The notes: generated by a model from the letters alone, not told the origin. A stretch of DNA of 64,000 nt from JADJLQ01 sp038251405 (GCA_038251405.1 JBBSBH010000011.1:87033-151032); one strand, 5' to 3'; counted from the stretch's first letter, positions 9,336-19,520 are shown. A program made the numbers and translations.

Positions 9336-10333
9336 TAAAGATGGACTAAATCTCCACAAATTATTGCGGATTAACACCAATTTAGAATTCGTGATAATCG
9401 AATAATTGGCGGAAAATAAAAGACCAGAGAAAAGGGTATCCACAAATTATAGGGGATTAACACCAATTTAGAATTCGTGATAATCGAATAATTCGCGGAT
9501 AATAAAAGACCAGAGAAAAGGGTAATCGCTGATTAACACCAATTTTAGAATTCGTGATAATCGAATAATTCGCGGATAATAAAAGACCAGAGAAAAGGGG
9601 TATCCACAAATTATAGGGGATTAACACCAATTTAGAATTTGTGATAATCGAATAATTGGCGGATAAATAAAGGACCAGAGAAAAGGGTATCCACAAATTA
9701 TCGCGGATTAACACCAATTTGAATTTGTGATAATCGAATAATCCGTGGAAAATAAAAGACCAGAGAAAAGGGTATCCACAAACTATCGCGGCTTAACACC
9801 AATTTGAATTTGTGATAATTGAATAATTGGCGGAAAATAAAAGACCATAGAAAAGGGTATCCACAAATTATCGCGGATTAATACCAGTTTAGGATTCGTG
9901 ATAATCGAATAATTCGTGGAAAATAAAAGACCAGAGAAAAGGGTAATCGCTGATTAACACCAATTTTAGAATTCGTGATAATCGAATAATTCGCGGAAAA
10001 TAAAAGACCAGAGAAAAGGGGTATCCACAAATTATAGGGGATTAACACCAATTTATTCGTGATAATCGAATAATTGGCGGATAATAAAAGACCAGAGAAA
10101 AGGGTATCCACAAATTATCGCTGCTTAACACCAATTTAGAATTTGTGATAATCGAATAATTCGTGGATAATAAAAGACCAGAGAAAAGGGTATCCACAAA
10201 TTATCGCTGCTTAACACCAATTTGAATTTGTGATAATCGAATAATTCGTGGAAAATAAAAGACCAGAGAATTGGGTAATCGCGGCTTAACACCAATTTGA
10301 ATTCGTGATAATCGAATAATTGGCGGATAATAA
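9336..10333. repeat. Tandem array of 12 units, period 75-88 bp
   Basis: A unit containing TTAACACCAATTT, then GAATTCGTGATAATCGAATAATT, CGGA, AATAAAAGACCAGAGAAAAGGG and TATCCACAAATTATCGC recurs 12 times. TTAACACC starts lie at 9371, 9457, 9533, 9621, 9708, 9793, 9878 (as TTAATACC), 9954, 10042, 10125, 10211 and 10286. Most units are 83-88 bp; three are 75-76 bp because TATCCACAAATTAT is missing. Each unit contains CGAATAATTCG-like short palindromes and internal echoes of AATTCGTGATAAT, AATTCGCGGATAAT and AATTATCGCGGATT. The array separates the uppP start from the susD terminator. Open frames across it are by-products of the repeat. Confidence 0.9.
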
Positions 10334-10337
10334 TAAA

Positions 10338-10367
10338 AAAGGCTTCCTGAAAAATCAAGAAGCCTTT
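10338..10367 (-). terminator. Intrinsic terminator after susD
   Basis: On the minus strand AAAGGCTTC pairs with GAAGCCTTT around a TGA/TCA-closed inner loop, followed by TTTTATTATTATCC. It lies 21 bases after the stop of the SusD gene and ends the SusC/SusD transcription unit. Confidence 0.75.
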
Positions 10368-10388
10368 CTATAAGTAATCAGTTATTTC

Positions 10389-11735
10389 TCAATATCCCGG
10401 ATTTTGCACCAGGCTTTTATTGGTATCGATTTCTCTTTGTGGTATCGGGCTCACTAAAGCAGGAGCACTAAATGGTAATGTTCCAACATCCAGTTTATTT
10501 CGCTTAACATCTAACATTAAATTCCCTTCGAAGGCCAACTCAAGTTTCCGCTCCAAAATGATTTTGCTCAAGGTAAGATTTGCTTGAGTTATACTTCCAG
10601 CAGCAGCTCTTGACCTGATTAAATTGATATCAGCCAATGGTGTAGCACCTACTGAAGAACTTAATCTAAAATTTGCCTCAGCTCTGTTAAGATACATTTC
10701 TGCTAACCTCACAATAGTAAGATCTCCAAATTGGTTGTTAAACTTTTTAGTATACAACCTATTAGATGCTATTTGAGTAAACTTACCTCTTACATCAGAT
10801 GCAGAATATAATGCGATATGCTTTGGTTGAATCACTAAATCACCTCTTCCTGAAAAAGCGGCAGGAGCAAAATAAGTATTCAGGTTATTAACGCCATCCT
10901 GATCAGTGACAGAGATTTTAAATATGGTCTCCGCATCGTAGCCACCTGAATTATCATCAAATAAATCAGCATAGTCTGATGACAAGTCAAAATCACCAGA
11001 TCCGATTACTTCATTAGCTTTCTTCAATGCTTCTGCATAGTTGCCTTGAGTCATATATACTCTTGACAATAAGGCTTTTGCAGCTACCCTGGAGGCAAAA
11101 CTTGCACCACCAAATTTAGCAGGTAGAAATTGTTCTGCTTTAGTAAGGTCTTCCAGTATCTGGGTATAAACAGCAGCTACAGAAGCTCTTGGTTTATCGT
11201 CTGCTTCTGTTACTGCCAATGTAGGTGAAGTCACTAAAGGTACTCCCGGATTTGCCGCGTTATCACCGTCACCCCAGGTCTTTGCAAATAAATTTACCAG
11301 ATTAAAATAGGTCAATCCTCTAATAAACCTGGCCTCGCCTTCCACTGGTCCTTTGTCAGCATTATCCAATTTGTCTAAGGCAGATAGTACATTATTTGCC
11401 CGGTTGATAGCTACGTAAGAGTCTCTCCAGGTATCTAAGGTCTGGCTATTAGTGGTGGTTATCACTTTTCTCCAATATTCATCCAGAGTGGTGAAAGTGC
11501 CTCTAAACACAATCTCTTTATCGTCTGCAATTACTTCATAGGCGATTTGCACACCTCCCCCCAATACATCTCCATCAGAAAGCCCGTCATAGGCTCCGAT
11601 TAAAGTGACTTTTACATCCTGAGCAGTGGCTAATGCACTGGTCTGATCAATACTCTGGGTAGGCTGCACATTTAGTTCCTTATCACAAGAAGCTGCAAAG
11701 ACGGTGATTATTAATATATATAAATACTTTTTCAT
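10389..11735 (-). CDS. SusD/RagB-family nutrient-binding outer membrane lipoprotein
   Basis: The 448-residue protein has a lipoprotein signal ending in FAASC (Cys17), so it is lipidated and likely exposed on the outer membrane. The N-terminal half has the TPR-type pattern of SusD proteins (WRDSYVAINRANNVL, then EARFIRGLTYFNLVNLFA). The C-terminus has the conserved RLAEMYLNRAEANFR, IILERKLELAFEG and INPGY-like ending VQNPGY. SusD proteins form the lid that captures glycans or peptides over the SusC channel. It follows the SusC gene by 24 bases on the same strand and is followed by a terminator. No glycoside hydrolase gene is adjacent, so the substrate cannot be inferred. Confidence 0.93.
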   Translation of the reverse strand: MKKYLYILIITVFAASCDKELNVQPTQSIDQTSALATAQDVKVTLIGAYDGLSDGDVLGGGVQIAYEVIADDKEIVFRGTFTTLDEYWRKVITTTNSQTLDTWRDSYVAINRANNVLSALDKLDNADKGPVEGEARFIRGLTYFNLVNLFAKTWGDGDNAANPGVPLVTSPTLAVTEADDKPRASVAAVYTQILEDLTKAEQFLPAKFGGASFASRVAAKALLSRVYMTQGNYAEALKKANEVIGSGDFDLSSDYADLFDDNSGGYDAETIFKISVTDQDGVNNLNTYFAPAAFSGRGDLVIQPKHIALYSASDVRGKFTQIASNRLYTKKFNNQFGDLTIVRLAEMYLNRAEANFRLSSSVGATPLADINLIRSRAAAGSITQANLTLSKIILERKLELAFEGNLMLDVKRNKLDVGTLPFSAPALVSPIPQREIDTNKSLVQNPGY

Positions 11736-11759
11736 GTTAAATCTGTTTTAAAGGGTGAA

Positions 11760-14700
11760 TTAAAATTGAATATTTATACCACCGGTAATTGTCTTAGGCA
11801 TAGGTGATGAGTAAAAATCATAACCTTGAGCAATATTGGTTACAATATCGTCGGCATTTACTTCAGGATCCCATCCGGTATACTTAGTGAAAGTGAGCAA
11901 ATTGAAACCGGAAATAAATACTTTCGCACTGTTCATAGCCACTGACTTCAACAAACTCTTAGGCAATTTGTAGGATAATGTCGCACTCCTCAATCTTATA
12001 AAAGATCCATCTTGTATAAACCGACTAGATGGTTGTGCCCCATTATTGTAATACAATCTTGCTTCTGGAATATTGGTATTGGTATTGGAAGGAGTCCAGG
12101 AATTTAATTGATCTACAGTCTGATTGTCTTCGTACCGACCATTAGCTGAGCTATATCTTCCTGCTCCATAGAAATTGATTAAATTTCCCTGTACTGTATT
12201 CCAAAGCATAGATAAGTCAAAGCCTTTCACTGAAATATTGGCAGTCAATCCACCTATCCATTTGGGAAATGCATTACCTATCACTACCCGTTGAGCCTGG
12301 CTGTAAGTCTTCGTGGTAGATCTGTCCAAGGTACCATCCGTATTTTTAGTGTTTTTATACCAGAGGGCATTGCCATTGGCGGGATCTACTCCTGCATATT
12401 CTGCAGTAAAAAAAGTAGCTAATGGTTCACCTTCTACGGCTCGGCTCATACTATTCAGGCCAGCTTCGATCACCTGGCCTTGGAGATCAGAGATATTATT
12501 TTTATTTACTGCCAAGGTAACCCCTAGATTAAATTTCAGATTTTTACTATCGATTATTGCTCCGTTTAAGGCAAGTTCAATACCCTTGTTTTCCAACTTA
12601 CCCACATTCTTTACCAAAGTGCTAAATCCAGTGCTGGCGGGTACATTTACATTCAATAATAATCCGGATGTATTTTTTTGGTATACATCTATTTCTCCAT
12701 TGATGCGATCGTTGAAGAGACCAAAATCCAAACCAATATCGGCCTGATCTGTAGTCTCCCACTGAAGATCAGGATTGGCAAGCTGAGAAGGCCTTTGTCC
12801 TGGTAAATTATTGTATCCGGCATCGCCTGCAAACAAGCCTAGTTGAGGGAAGTTACCTATCTCAGCATTTCCTGTGCGACCATAACTTCCTCTTAATTTG
12901 AGGAAACTGATTTTCGAATTATCTTTTAGAAATCCTTCTTCTGAAATTATCCAACCCGCGGAAACTGCAGGGAAAAAGCCATACCGGCTATTTGCTCCAA
13001 ACCTGGAAGAACCGTCCACTCTGGCACTTAAACCCACCAGGTATTTATCGTTCAATTTATAGTTAGCTCTTGCAAAATAGGAGGTGAATCTAAAATTGGT
13101 CTGGGTAGAGTTACCAGCAGTAATCTTAGCAGCACTTGCGATTTTCTGATATGCATCAGACGGATAGTCAGTCCCCGTAACCGAGTTAAAATCTTGTCTT
13201 GATTGTTGATAAGACATGCCGCCTACTAAATTGATACTATGGATACCAAATGTTTTATTATAGGTCAAAAAGTTATTGGTATTATAGTTTTCCACCCTGG
13301 TAAAAGCATTAGTACCTGTTCCCTGATCAAAGCCGGTATTACGCACGGTCTTACTATTGTAAAAAGATTCTTCTTGTTGGTCAAGAAAGTCAACCGCAAA
13401 TTCTGATCTAAAAGATAGTCCCGGTAACAGTTGTAATGAGCCATATACATTGCTCAAATTTCTGTGTACCGTAGTATTATAGTAAGCATTGCCAATATAA
13501 ATAAGTGGATTGAAATAGAGTGGTTGATTGAGGTCTCCCGGTGGCGTACCGATGGGTAATCCAGTGGTGGGGTCTGTAGCAGGGCTAAGTGGCGTCAGTG
13601 CAATGGCTTGAATGGGATTAGCAAAAGACCGGTCGCCCGAAAGTCTTTCATTTAATGTCCTGGCCAGATTAATATTAGCGCCAATAGACAGTGCTTTACT
13701 TACCTGGTGATTCAAATTAATACGACCTGAAAACCTGGTGAAGCCATTTCTTATAGGAATACCTTTCTGATCCAGAAACTGACCGGAAATATAAAATTTA
13801 GTCTTTGCGTTTCCACCATCAAAGCTGAGGTCTAATTGTGACTGAGGAGCTTTTTGAAAGCCAATTTCATCCCACTTAGTATCTGCTTGCTGTGGTGTGC
13901 CATAAGTACCGAGACTGACATCATTAAAGAATCCTTTTATATATGCTGTAGTACTACCAGGATCAGTAATATCTATCTGATCAATTCTATCAGCGTTAGC
14001 CGCTGCTTTGAGATAATAATCAACATATTGGGCAGAGTTTAAAAACTTTACTTTATGAGTAGGAGTGCTGCTCCCAACCTGGTAACCAACATTTACATTG
14101 GTGCGGCCTTCTTTACCTTTTTTAGTAGTGATCAATACTACACCGTTTGATGCTCTGGCACCATAGATAGCGGCTGCCGATGCATCTTTTAATATTTCTA
14201 TGGACTCAATATCTAGCTGATTTATATCAGAGATTGAATTTGTAGCGCCTCCGTTTCCAGAAAGGTTAGCAGTGGTAATTGGAATTCCATCCACTACATA
14301 CAAAGGCTCATTAGAAGCTGATACGGAGGAATTTCCGCGAACTCTAATTTGCATGGCCTGGCCCAATTTGCCCGTTCCACCATTTACTTGAACACCAGCT
14401 GCTCGTCCCTGGATAAGTGATTCCAGGCTATTTACTGGTACATTTTGCATATCAGCAGCCTTAATCTTTGCGATATTCCCGGTCAGGTCGCGTTTTATTT
14501 GGGTGCCATATCCCGTCACTATCACCTCGTCAATAGTCTTTACATCATCATTCATGGTGATATCTACCCGGGATCTCCCATTAATGGATACTTCCACTGT
14601 AGTAAATCCTAAATAGCTGAATGCCAATACATCGTTTGGGCCTGCCTTTATTTCAAAGTCGCCATCTACATCTGTCACCGTACCTGTAGTAGTGCCTTTT

Positions 14701-14834
14701 ACAGCAACAGCTACCCCAATGAGCGGTTGCCCGTCGGCTGTAGCTTTCACATTTCCATTGACGGTCTGGGCATAAGCATTTCCCACCACCATCATTGAAA
14801 ATACAATCATGATTTTAGTAATTAATCTTTTCAT
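11760..14834 (-). CDS. SusC/RagA-family TonB-dependent outer membrane transporter
   Basis: The 1024-residue protein has a signal peptide (to about residue 22, AYA), a CarboxypepD_reg-like domain (about 25-105, with GTTTGTVTDVDGDFEI), then a plug domain beginning with EVIVTGYGTQ. SusC marks are the LIQGRAAGVQV motif and SIEILKDASAAAIYGARASNGVV. The long remainder is the 22-strand beta-barrel, ending in the aromatic ITGGINIQF. It imports substrate across the outer membrane with TonB-ExbBD energy together with the SusD protein downstream. It is the first gene of the pair; a weak TATCTTAG sequence about 60 bases upstream may be its promoter. Confidence 0.95.
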   Translation of the reverse strand: MKRLITKIMIVFSMMVVGNAYAQTVNGNVKATADGQPLIGVAVAVKGTTTGTVTDVDGDFEIKAGPNDVLAFSYLGFTTVEVSINGRSRVDITMNDDVKTIDEVIVTGYGTQIKRDLTGNIAKIKAADMQNVPVNSLESLIQGRAAGVQVNGGTGKLGQAMQIRVRGNSSVSASNEPLYVVDGIPITTANLSGNGGATNSISDINQLDIESIEILKDASAAAIYGARASNGVVLITTKKGKEGRTNVNVGYQVGSSTPTHKVKFLNSAQYVDYYLKAAANADRIDQIDITDPGSTTAYIKGFFNDVSLGTYGTPQQADTKWDEIGFQKAPQSQLDLSFDGGNAKTKFYISGQFLDQKGIPIRNGFTRFSGRINLNHQVSKALSIGANINLARTLNERLSGDRSFANPIQAIALTPLSPATDPTTGLPIGTPPGDLNQPLYFNPLIYIGNAYYNTTVHRNLSNVYGSLQLLPGLSFRSEFAVDFLDQQEESFYNSKTVRNTGFDQGTGTNAFTRVENYNTNNFLTYNKTFGIHSINLVGGMSYQQSRQDFNSVTGTDYPSDAYQKIASAAKITAGNSTQTNFRFTSYFARANYKLNDKYLVGLSARVDGSSRFGANSRYGFFPAVSAGWIISEEGFLKDNSKISFLKLRGSYGRTGNAEIGNFPQLGLFAGDAGYNNLPGQRPSQLANPDLQWETTDQADIGLDFGLFNDRINGEIDVYQKNTSGLLLNVNVPASTGFSTLVKNVGKLENKGIELALNGAIIDSKNLKFNLGVTLAVNKNNISDLQGQVIEAGLNSMSRAVEGEPLATFFTAEYAGVDPANGNALWYKNTKNTDGTLDRSTTKTYSQAQRVVIGNAFPKWIGGLTANISVKGFDLSMLWNTVQGNLINFYGAGRYSSANGRYEDNQTVDQLNSWTPSNTNTNIPEARLYYNNGAQPSSRFIQDGSFIRLRSATLSYKLPKSLLKSVAMNSAKVFISGFNLLTFTKYTGWDPEVNADDIVTNIAQGYDFYSSPMPKTITGGINIQF

Positions 14835-14999
14835 ATAACTCTAATTAAATTAAATTTCTTTAGTGAGTTTCAGAAGAACTCTGATTAAGTTTTAACGAAT
14901 CTAAGATAATAAATGTGAATATTTTATTAAGAAAATTGGCTAATTCATTGAATAATAATCGGATATTTTTTTTTCACTTTGTTTTCCCCAAAACAAAAA

Positions 15000-15020
15000 A
15001 GCCCGACTTATTGCCGGGCT
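15000..15020 (-). terminator. Intrinsic terminator after the T9SS hydrolase-fold gene
   Basis: On the minus strand AGCCCG and CGGGCT form a 6-bp GC-rich stem around a 9-base loop, followed by TTTTTTGTTTT. It lies 32 bases after the stop codon at 15053 and isolates that gene from the SusC unit. Confidence 0.8.
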
Positions 15021-15052
15021 CTAATAGCATTTATTAAATGATTTTTTAATTC

Positions 15053-16654
15053 TTATTGAACTACAATAGATTTGGTTACCACCCCTTTATCAAAGCCAAT
15101 CTGCAAATAATATATTCCAGCTGGAAGATTATTCCTTTGCAGTACGTATTGATTGGTATTCATTTTCGAAGTACCCAAAGCCTTTCCATTGATATCGAAT
15201 AAAGTGATAGACTTCATTTTATTTTCAATATTAGTTTGGATTGTAGTATAAGTGGTAACGGGATTAGGCATTATTTTCAAACCCACCTGCGATTCTTTTA
15301 AAAGATCCGGTGTAGCAGTAAATGTGCCGAGGTTTAATACAGCAAACGCCCTGGGTGCAAAGTATCCAATAATAGTATCGATATACCTGCGGGCTTTAGC
15401 TGCAGACATATCAGGATTTTGAAACAAACCATTTGTATTATTCAATCTGCCAGATTGCTTTTCCACTGCTGACATATAGGTAGTATCCCACCAGGTCCAG
15501 GGATCAGAATCCAATGGCTGCAATGCATTGCCATTTAGTGGGTAAAGACCTTCAAGACCATCATTTTTCTTATTAGCTACCTGAGTAATCGGATCATTCA
15601 ATTGTAGATCTTTCATAGCTTTGTTTAACCCCAATTGGTTGACTTTATAGGCCACTAAGTAAGATCCTTGAACGGTCACCACAGGTAAGGTCGCACCTCC
15701 ACCAATAGGAACTTGAACTGTACCTTCTTTATAAGGAGCGAAGAAGTCTCTTGGCTCATGAAAGCCGATCATAGGGATATCTGTAGCATCTATCCACTGG
15801 GAATCGGCAAGGGCTCCACCTAAATTTACACAGAGTTGGAAATCAGAGTTTATTCCAGGAAAATTTGGATAGCATAGCGTATCGCCATTTATTGGATTCA
15901 CGCCTACTGAGGTGCCGTAGATATTGCCATGAACTTGTTCTATAACAAAAGGCAATCCATTATTACCAATGAACTTATTACTTGATTTAAGTACAATATC
16001 CAGATAAGAATCCATAGTTGCAGCGGCCATGGTAATGTATCCACCTGTGCCCTGACCCCAACCTACTATTTTAGAAGTATCTAATCTATATGGATTACCT
16101 GCAGCTAAAACGGTGTATTTAAAATACCTAATCGCGGTGCGAAAATCTTGCACACCTCTGTAAGCAGCATTGATCAAAGTATTTACACGATCCGGTTGAT
16201 TATCAGCTAGTGGATTCCAACCCGTTCTATTGTCAATCGCGGCTACTACATAACCCATTTTTGCCAACCTGGTACACATTTCCACTAATGCAGAATCTTT
16301 GGGAAATCCCATACCCAATGCGGCAATGGCTGCATAGGGTGATCCGGCTGGAAGGTAAGTAGCTCCACTAGCACTTCCATTCAATGGGAAAGGAAGGAAG
16401 TTCCCGGTATGAGCATAGATGATCAAAGGTCTTTTTGTAACAGTATCTCCTTTTGGAGCATATATCTCGGCTAACAAAGGAACTTTTAAAGCGTGGCCGG
16501 TCACCGGAACTGGAAGTACAGTAGCATTCTGACCATAAGCTACCTGGCTTATAGTAATAGAATCGAATATTTGATGAATGTACCTTACCTTTTGACCAAA
16601 GACCGATGAAAAGCAAAAAGCCAAAACGAAAAGGGTGATAATAATTTTTTTCAT
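15053..16654 (-). CDS. T9SS-exported alpha/beta-hydrolase-fold protein, nucleophile apparently absent
   Basis: The 533-residue protein has a signal peptide (cleavage after VFG, about residue 20), an alpha/beta-hydrolase-like body and a C-terminal Por_Secre_tail (about 445-533, with NPVTTYTTI and PAGIYYLQI). In the body, KRPLIIYAHTGNF resembles the strand leading to the oxyanion hole. DTSKIVGWGQGTGGY occupies the position of the nucleophile elbow, but the expected G-x-S-x-G serine is replaced by glycine. It is either an inactive hydrolase-like binding protein or uses another residue. It follows the TonB-dependent receptor gene by 58 bases on the same strand, so the two probably form an operon and act on the same substrate. 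Confidence 0.75.
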   Translation of the reverse strand: MKKIIITLFVLAFCFSSVFGQKVRYIHQIFDSITISQVAYGQNATVLPVPVTGHALKVPLLAEIYAPKGDTVTKRPLIIYAHTGNFLPFPLNGSASGATYLPAGSPYAAIAALGMGFPKDSALVEMCTRLAKMGYVVAAIDNRTGWNPLADNQPDRVNTLINAAYRGVQDFRTAIRYFKYTVLAAGNPYRLDTSKIVGWGQGTGGYITMAAATMDSYLDIVLKSSNKFIGNNGLPFVIEQVHGNIYGTSVGVNPINGDTLCYPNFPGINSDFQLCVNLGGALADSQWIDATDIPMIGFHEPRDFFAPYKEGTVQVPIGGGATLPVVTVQGSYLVAYKVNQLGLNKAMKDLQLNDPITQVANKKNDGLEGLYPLNGNALQPLDSDPWTWWDTTYMSAVEKQSGRLNNTNGLFQNPDMSAAKARRYIDTIIGYFAPRAFAVLNLGTFTATPDLLKESQVGLKIMPNPVTTYTTIQTNIENKMKSITLFDINGKALGTSKMNTNQYVLQRNNLPAGIYYLQIGFDKGVVTKSIVVQ

Positions 16655-16712
16655 AAATAGAGTTTTATTAAAAACAGAGCGTTAAATTAAAAATTTATTT
16701 TCGGAAACGGGA

Positions 16713-19520
16713 TTAATTCTTTTTCAATTCATATACCAATGACACATAAGCCAGTCTACCGATTCGTGGGCCTCCATAGGCCTGAAATATTTTATTGTTC
16801 AAAAGATTAGATGCGCCTAATTTTATTGTAGTGTTTAATGGTCGCAATCTCCAGTTGATCTGCGCATCGAGTAAATCATAAGAAGGGATAAAGCCCGTAA
16901 ACTGCGGAGAGCCCTCAAATGTAAAGGATTGTACCCATTTATAGTTAATATTAAAGCCAAAATCATTCACTCTCATACTACCTAGTCGCAGCGGAATATC
17001 CCGACCACTTAAGCTGAGGTTGTATTTATGCTCCGGTGTATTGAAGGCAGGAATGATGGGGTCATCCACAAAATCTTTATTGAGTTTGTTCCAGGAGTAA
17101 TTGCCGGATATTTGATAAAAATTGCTGAAATAATAGTTTAGCCCTCCTGAAAACCCTTGTGTAGTCACTTGATTAATGGAGTTTGCAGCAAATCTATAGG
17201 CTTGCAAAGATTTTGGGAAACCAGAAACCGGATCAAAAGTTCCTTTTACCCCAATATTGTAACCAATGAAATCATTGTAAAAACTGTAATAATAACTAAG
17301 ATCGGCATATAGTTTATTAAATAGGGTAGTTCGGTAACCAATTTCAAATGATTTTACTTTTTCAGGGCGAATGGGATCGATATTGAAATACTTTAAATTT
17401 TTGGTATCCAGGGTGTTGAGATATTTCATGAGCGACTCTACCGTGATTAAGTTTTGAACTCCTGTTAAATTGCCGGCAAGTATGGCTCTGCCTACATTTA
17501 GTGATAAATATTGATCAGATAATGTTGGGTTTCGAAGAGCGGATGCAAATGAAAGTCTCAGATAGTTATTGGCTTTTGGTTTGAATACTAATGAAACGGC
17601 CGGACTGAATAACAGATTGAAGTTTTCATTTTTATCTACCCGTGCAGTGGCTGAAAATGTCCACCTATCGTCCATAGTTTTTTTCTGAATACCTGAGTAT
17701 AATCCAAACTCGGCATTGGTGATTTTAATATCTGCAGAATCATAAAAAATAGTGCCCCTGCTCTGAGGAGTATATAGCCTATAATTTCCCCCCACTGTCC
17801 AATAATCTAAAAAGGATGGTTTGAATTTGTATTCTCCTTGTACATGATAGAGCGAGGACCGATCATAAAACCTGGTGCCCCCTCTGTTATTATAAGTATT
17901 CTTGATTCTATTGAATTCTTCATCATACCTGGCTGTACCCGGAACAAAAGCATCTACTGTACGCACATTAGGATCGGCTTTATTTGCATAGGCAGCGGCA
18001 GCCTCATGATATTGAACTAATAGATCATGATTGTCAACCAACCATTTTGAAGCGGCAGGTCGGTCAAATGTAGAACTGATAGTACCATCTGGGTTTACGA
18101 TAATCTGTATTTGAGGATAGCCTTTTTCTCTTATTTTAGATTCTACATTTGACTGCCAATAGGTAATATAATCTGCAGACCAAATACTATTAGATTCTGC
18201 ATTGGTTTGTAATTTTAGAGCTGCAAAATAGGGATCATACGATTTGCCAGCATCATCCTGAGTCATATAGGCACGCAGAAAGTATTTATCCTTTTTTTTG
18301 ATCTCTGCTTTGGCTTGAAAAAACAATATTCCCCGAAGAGAAAATCGATTGTCTCCCTGGTATACCGTAGTACCATTTCCAAAATTTCCTGCCAGTACTA
18401 TTTCTGGTGAATCGTCCTTAAGGCTAGGTTTAGTCCGAAAATGGAATGCAGCATTGGCTTTTATATTTTTAGTGGCATAGTCTACCAGGTCTTTTTCTTT
18501 ATAGCCCGGTCTATACCATACACCCAGGCCTGGAAAAAGCCATGGAGCTGCTGTGCTAAGGTCATTACCTGATTGATATTCATCGCCATAAATATTAATC
18601 GCGTCATATCCTCCCGGATTGGTTTTAGCCGAGATGGTTCCCGTCACAGGATCATAATTATCCGCAACCCAATCGTTGGCTTTTAGAAAGCTAAAGTTTA
18701 CTTTGAATCCAAAATTTTCCACGCCTGCTTTGTTTTTTGTAGTAGCCGCATACCTAAGTGCTGTTTCAAACAAATTTCTTTCGCCATATTTTGCAGAGAC
18801 ACTCAATCCTTTTTGGTAAAATGGATTTTTGGTCTCCATGCTGATCACGCCATTGAAGGCATTTGGCCCATAAAAAGAGCTGCTCGCCCCCTGTACAAGG
18901 TCTACTTTTAATACATCCAATTCTGAAGAGCCCAGGAAATTTCCCAATGAAAAATTGAGTCCGGGGGCTTGATTGTCTACACCATCTATTACCTGCAATG
19001 ATCGTACAGGGCTGGTGCTATTAAAGCCTCTGGTATTGATTACTTTAAAAGCAAGGGAAGCTGCTGTAAGATCCACTCCTTTTAAAGCGCCCAGACCATC
19101 ATAAAAATTATCACTGGCAGCCTGTTTTATACCAAGGACATCGAGTGACTCAACGGTGAGGGGCGAAGCTTTTTGTTTATCGGAAATGCGCTGCCCGCGA
19201 ATTTCGGTAACGGCAATGGTGATAGCTTCTGATTCTAATTTTATGGTGATATTGGAATTAGCAGACTTGATATCCACATCTTTTGTTAAATACCCTAAAT
19301 AGGAAAAGGACAATGTAGCAGGTAGAGAAGGCACTCTAATTTCAAAAGCTCCATCAAAATCGGTTACGGTTCCGGTATTAGTTCCTTTTACTGACACAGC
19401 CGCGCCAATAAGTGTTTCACCGGTAACATCGTCAAGAACTTTACCTTTTATTGTTTGCCCAAATGTAGAAAAGCCTAATAAAAAAGTAAAGGAGAATAAA
19501 AAAACAAAAGTCTTTTTCAT
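16713..19520 (-). CDS. TonB-dependent receptor with carboxypeptidase-regulatory-like domain
   Basis: The 935-residue protein has a signal peptide (ending STFG, about residue 21) and a CarboxypepD_reg-like domain (about 23-105, with GTNTGTVTDFDGAFEI). A plug domain follows, with VINTRGFNS, LQVIDGVDNQAPGLN and VQGASSSFYGPNAFNGVI. A large beta-barrel (about 240-935) ends in an aromatic-rich strand. It lacks the SusC-specific plug motif and has no SusD partner; its partner is the T9SS-exported hydrolase-fold gene just downstream. It should import an unidentified ligand across the outer membrane with TonB energy. Confidence 0.92.
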   Translation of the reverse strand: MKKTFVFLFSFTFLLGFSTFGQTIKGKVLDDVTGETLIGAAVSVKGTNTGTVTDFDGAFEIRVPSLPATLSFSYLGYLTKDVDIKSANSNITIKLESEAITIAVTEIRGQRISDKQKASPLTVESLDVLGIKQAASDNFYDGLGALKGVDLTAASLAFKVINTRGFNSTSPVRSLQVIDGVDNQAPGLNFSLGNFLGSSELDVLKVDLVQGASSSFYGPNAFNGVISMETKNPFYQKGLSVSAKYGERNLFETALRYAATTKNKAGVENFGFKVNFSFLKANDWVADNYDPVTGTISAKTNPGGYDAINIYGDEYQSGNDLSTAAPWLFPGLGVWYRPGYKEKDLVDYATKNIKANAAFHFRTKPSLKDDSPEIVLAGNFGNGTTVYQGDNRFSLRGILFFQAKAEIKKKDKYFLRAYMTQDDAGKSYDPYFAALKLQTNAESNSIWSADYITYWQSNVESKIREKGYPQIQIIVNPDGTISSTFDRPAASKWLVDNHDLLVQYHEAAAAYANKADPNVRTVDAFVPGTARYDEEFNRIKNTYNNRGGTRFYDRSSLYHVQGEYKFKPSFLDYWTVGGNYRLYTPQSRGTIFYDSADIKITNAEFGLYSGIQKKTMDDRWTFSATARVDKNENFNLLFSPAVSLVFKPKANNYLRLSFASALRNPTLSDQYLSLNVGRAILAGNLTGVQNLITVESLMKYLNTLDTKNLKYFNIDPIRPEKVKSFEIGYRTTLFNKLYADLSYYYSFYNDFIGYNIGVKGTFDPVSGFPKSLQAYRFAANSINQVTTQGFSGGLNYYFSNFYQISGNYSWNKLNKDFVDDPIIPAFNTPEHKYNLSLSGRDIPLRLGSMRVNDFGFNINYKWVQSFTFEGSPQFTGFIPSYDLLDAQINWRLRPLNTTIKLGASNLLNNKIFQAYGGPRIGRLAYVSLVYELKKN

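Noticed and set aside
9336..10333. CRISPR array
   Set aside because: The whole 75-88 bp unit is conserved; there are no variable spacers between short constant repeats and no cas genes nearby.
9457..10358. Three open frames of 77-86 codons on the minus strand inside the tandem array
   Set aside because: They repeat the same peptide words unit after unit, change frame where unit lengths differ and have no start or regulatory context. They are by-products of the repeat.
12313..12747. 144-codon plus-strand frame inside the susC gene
   Set aside because: It lies wholly antisense to the beta-barrel coding region and has no supporting signals.
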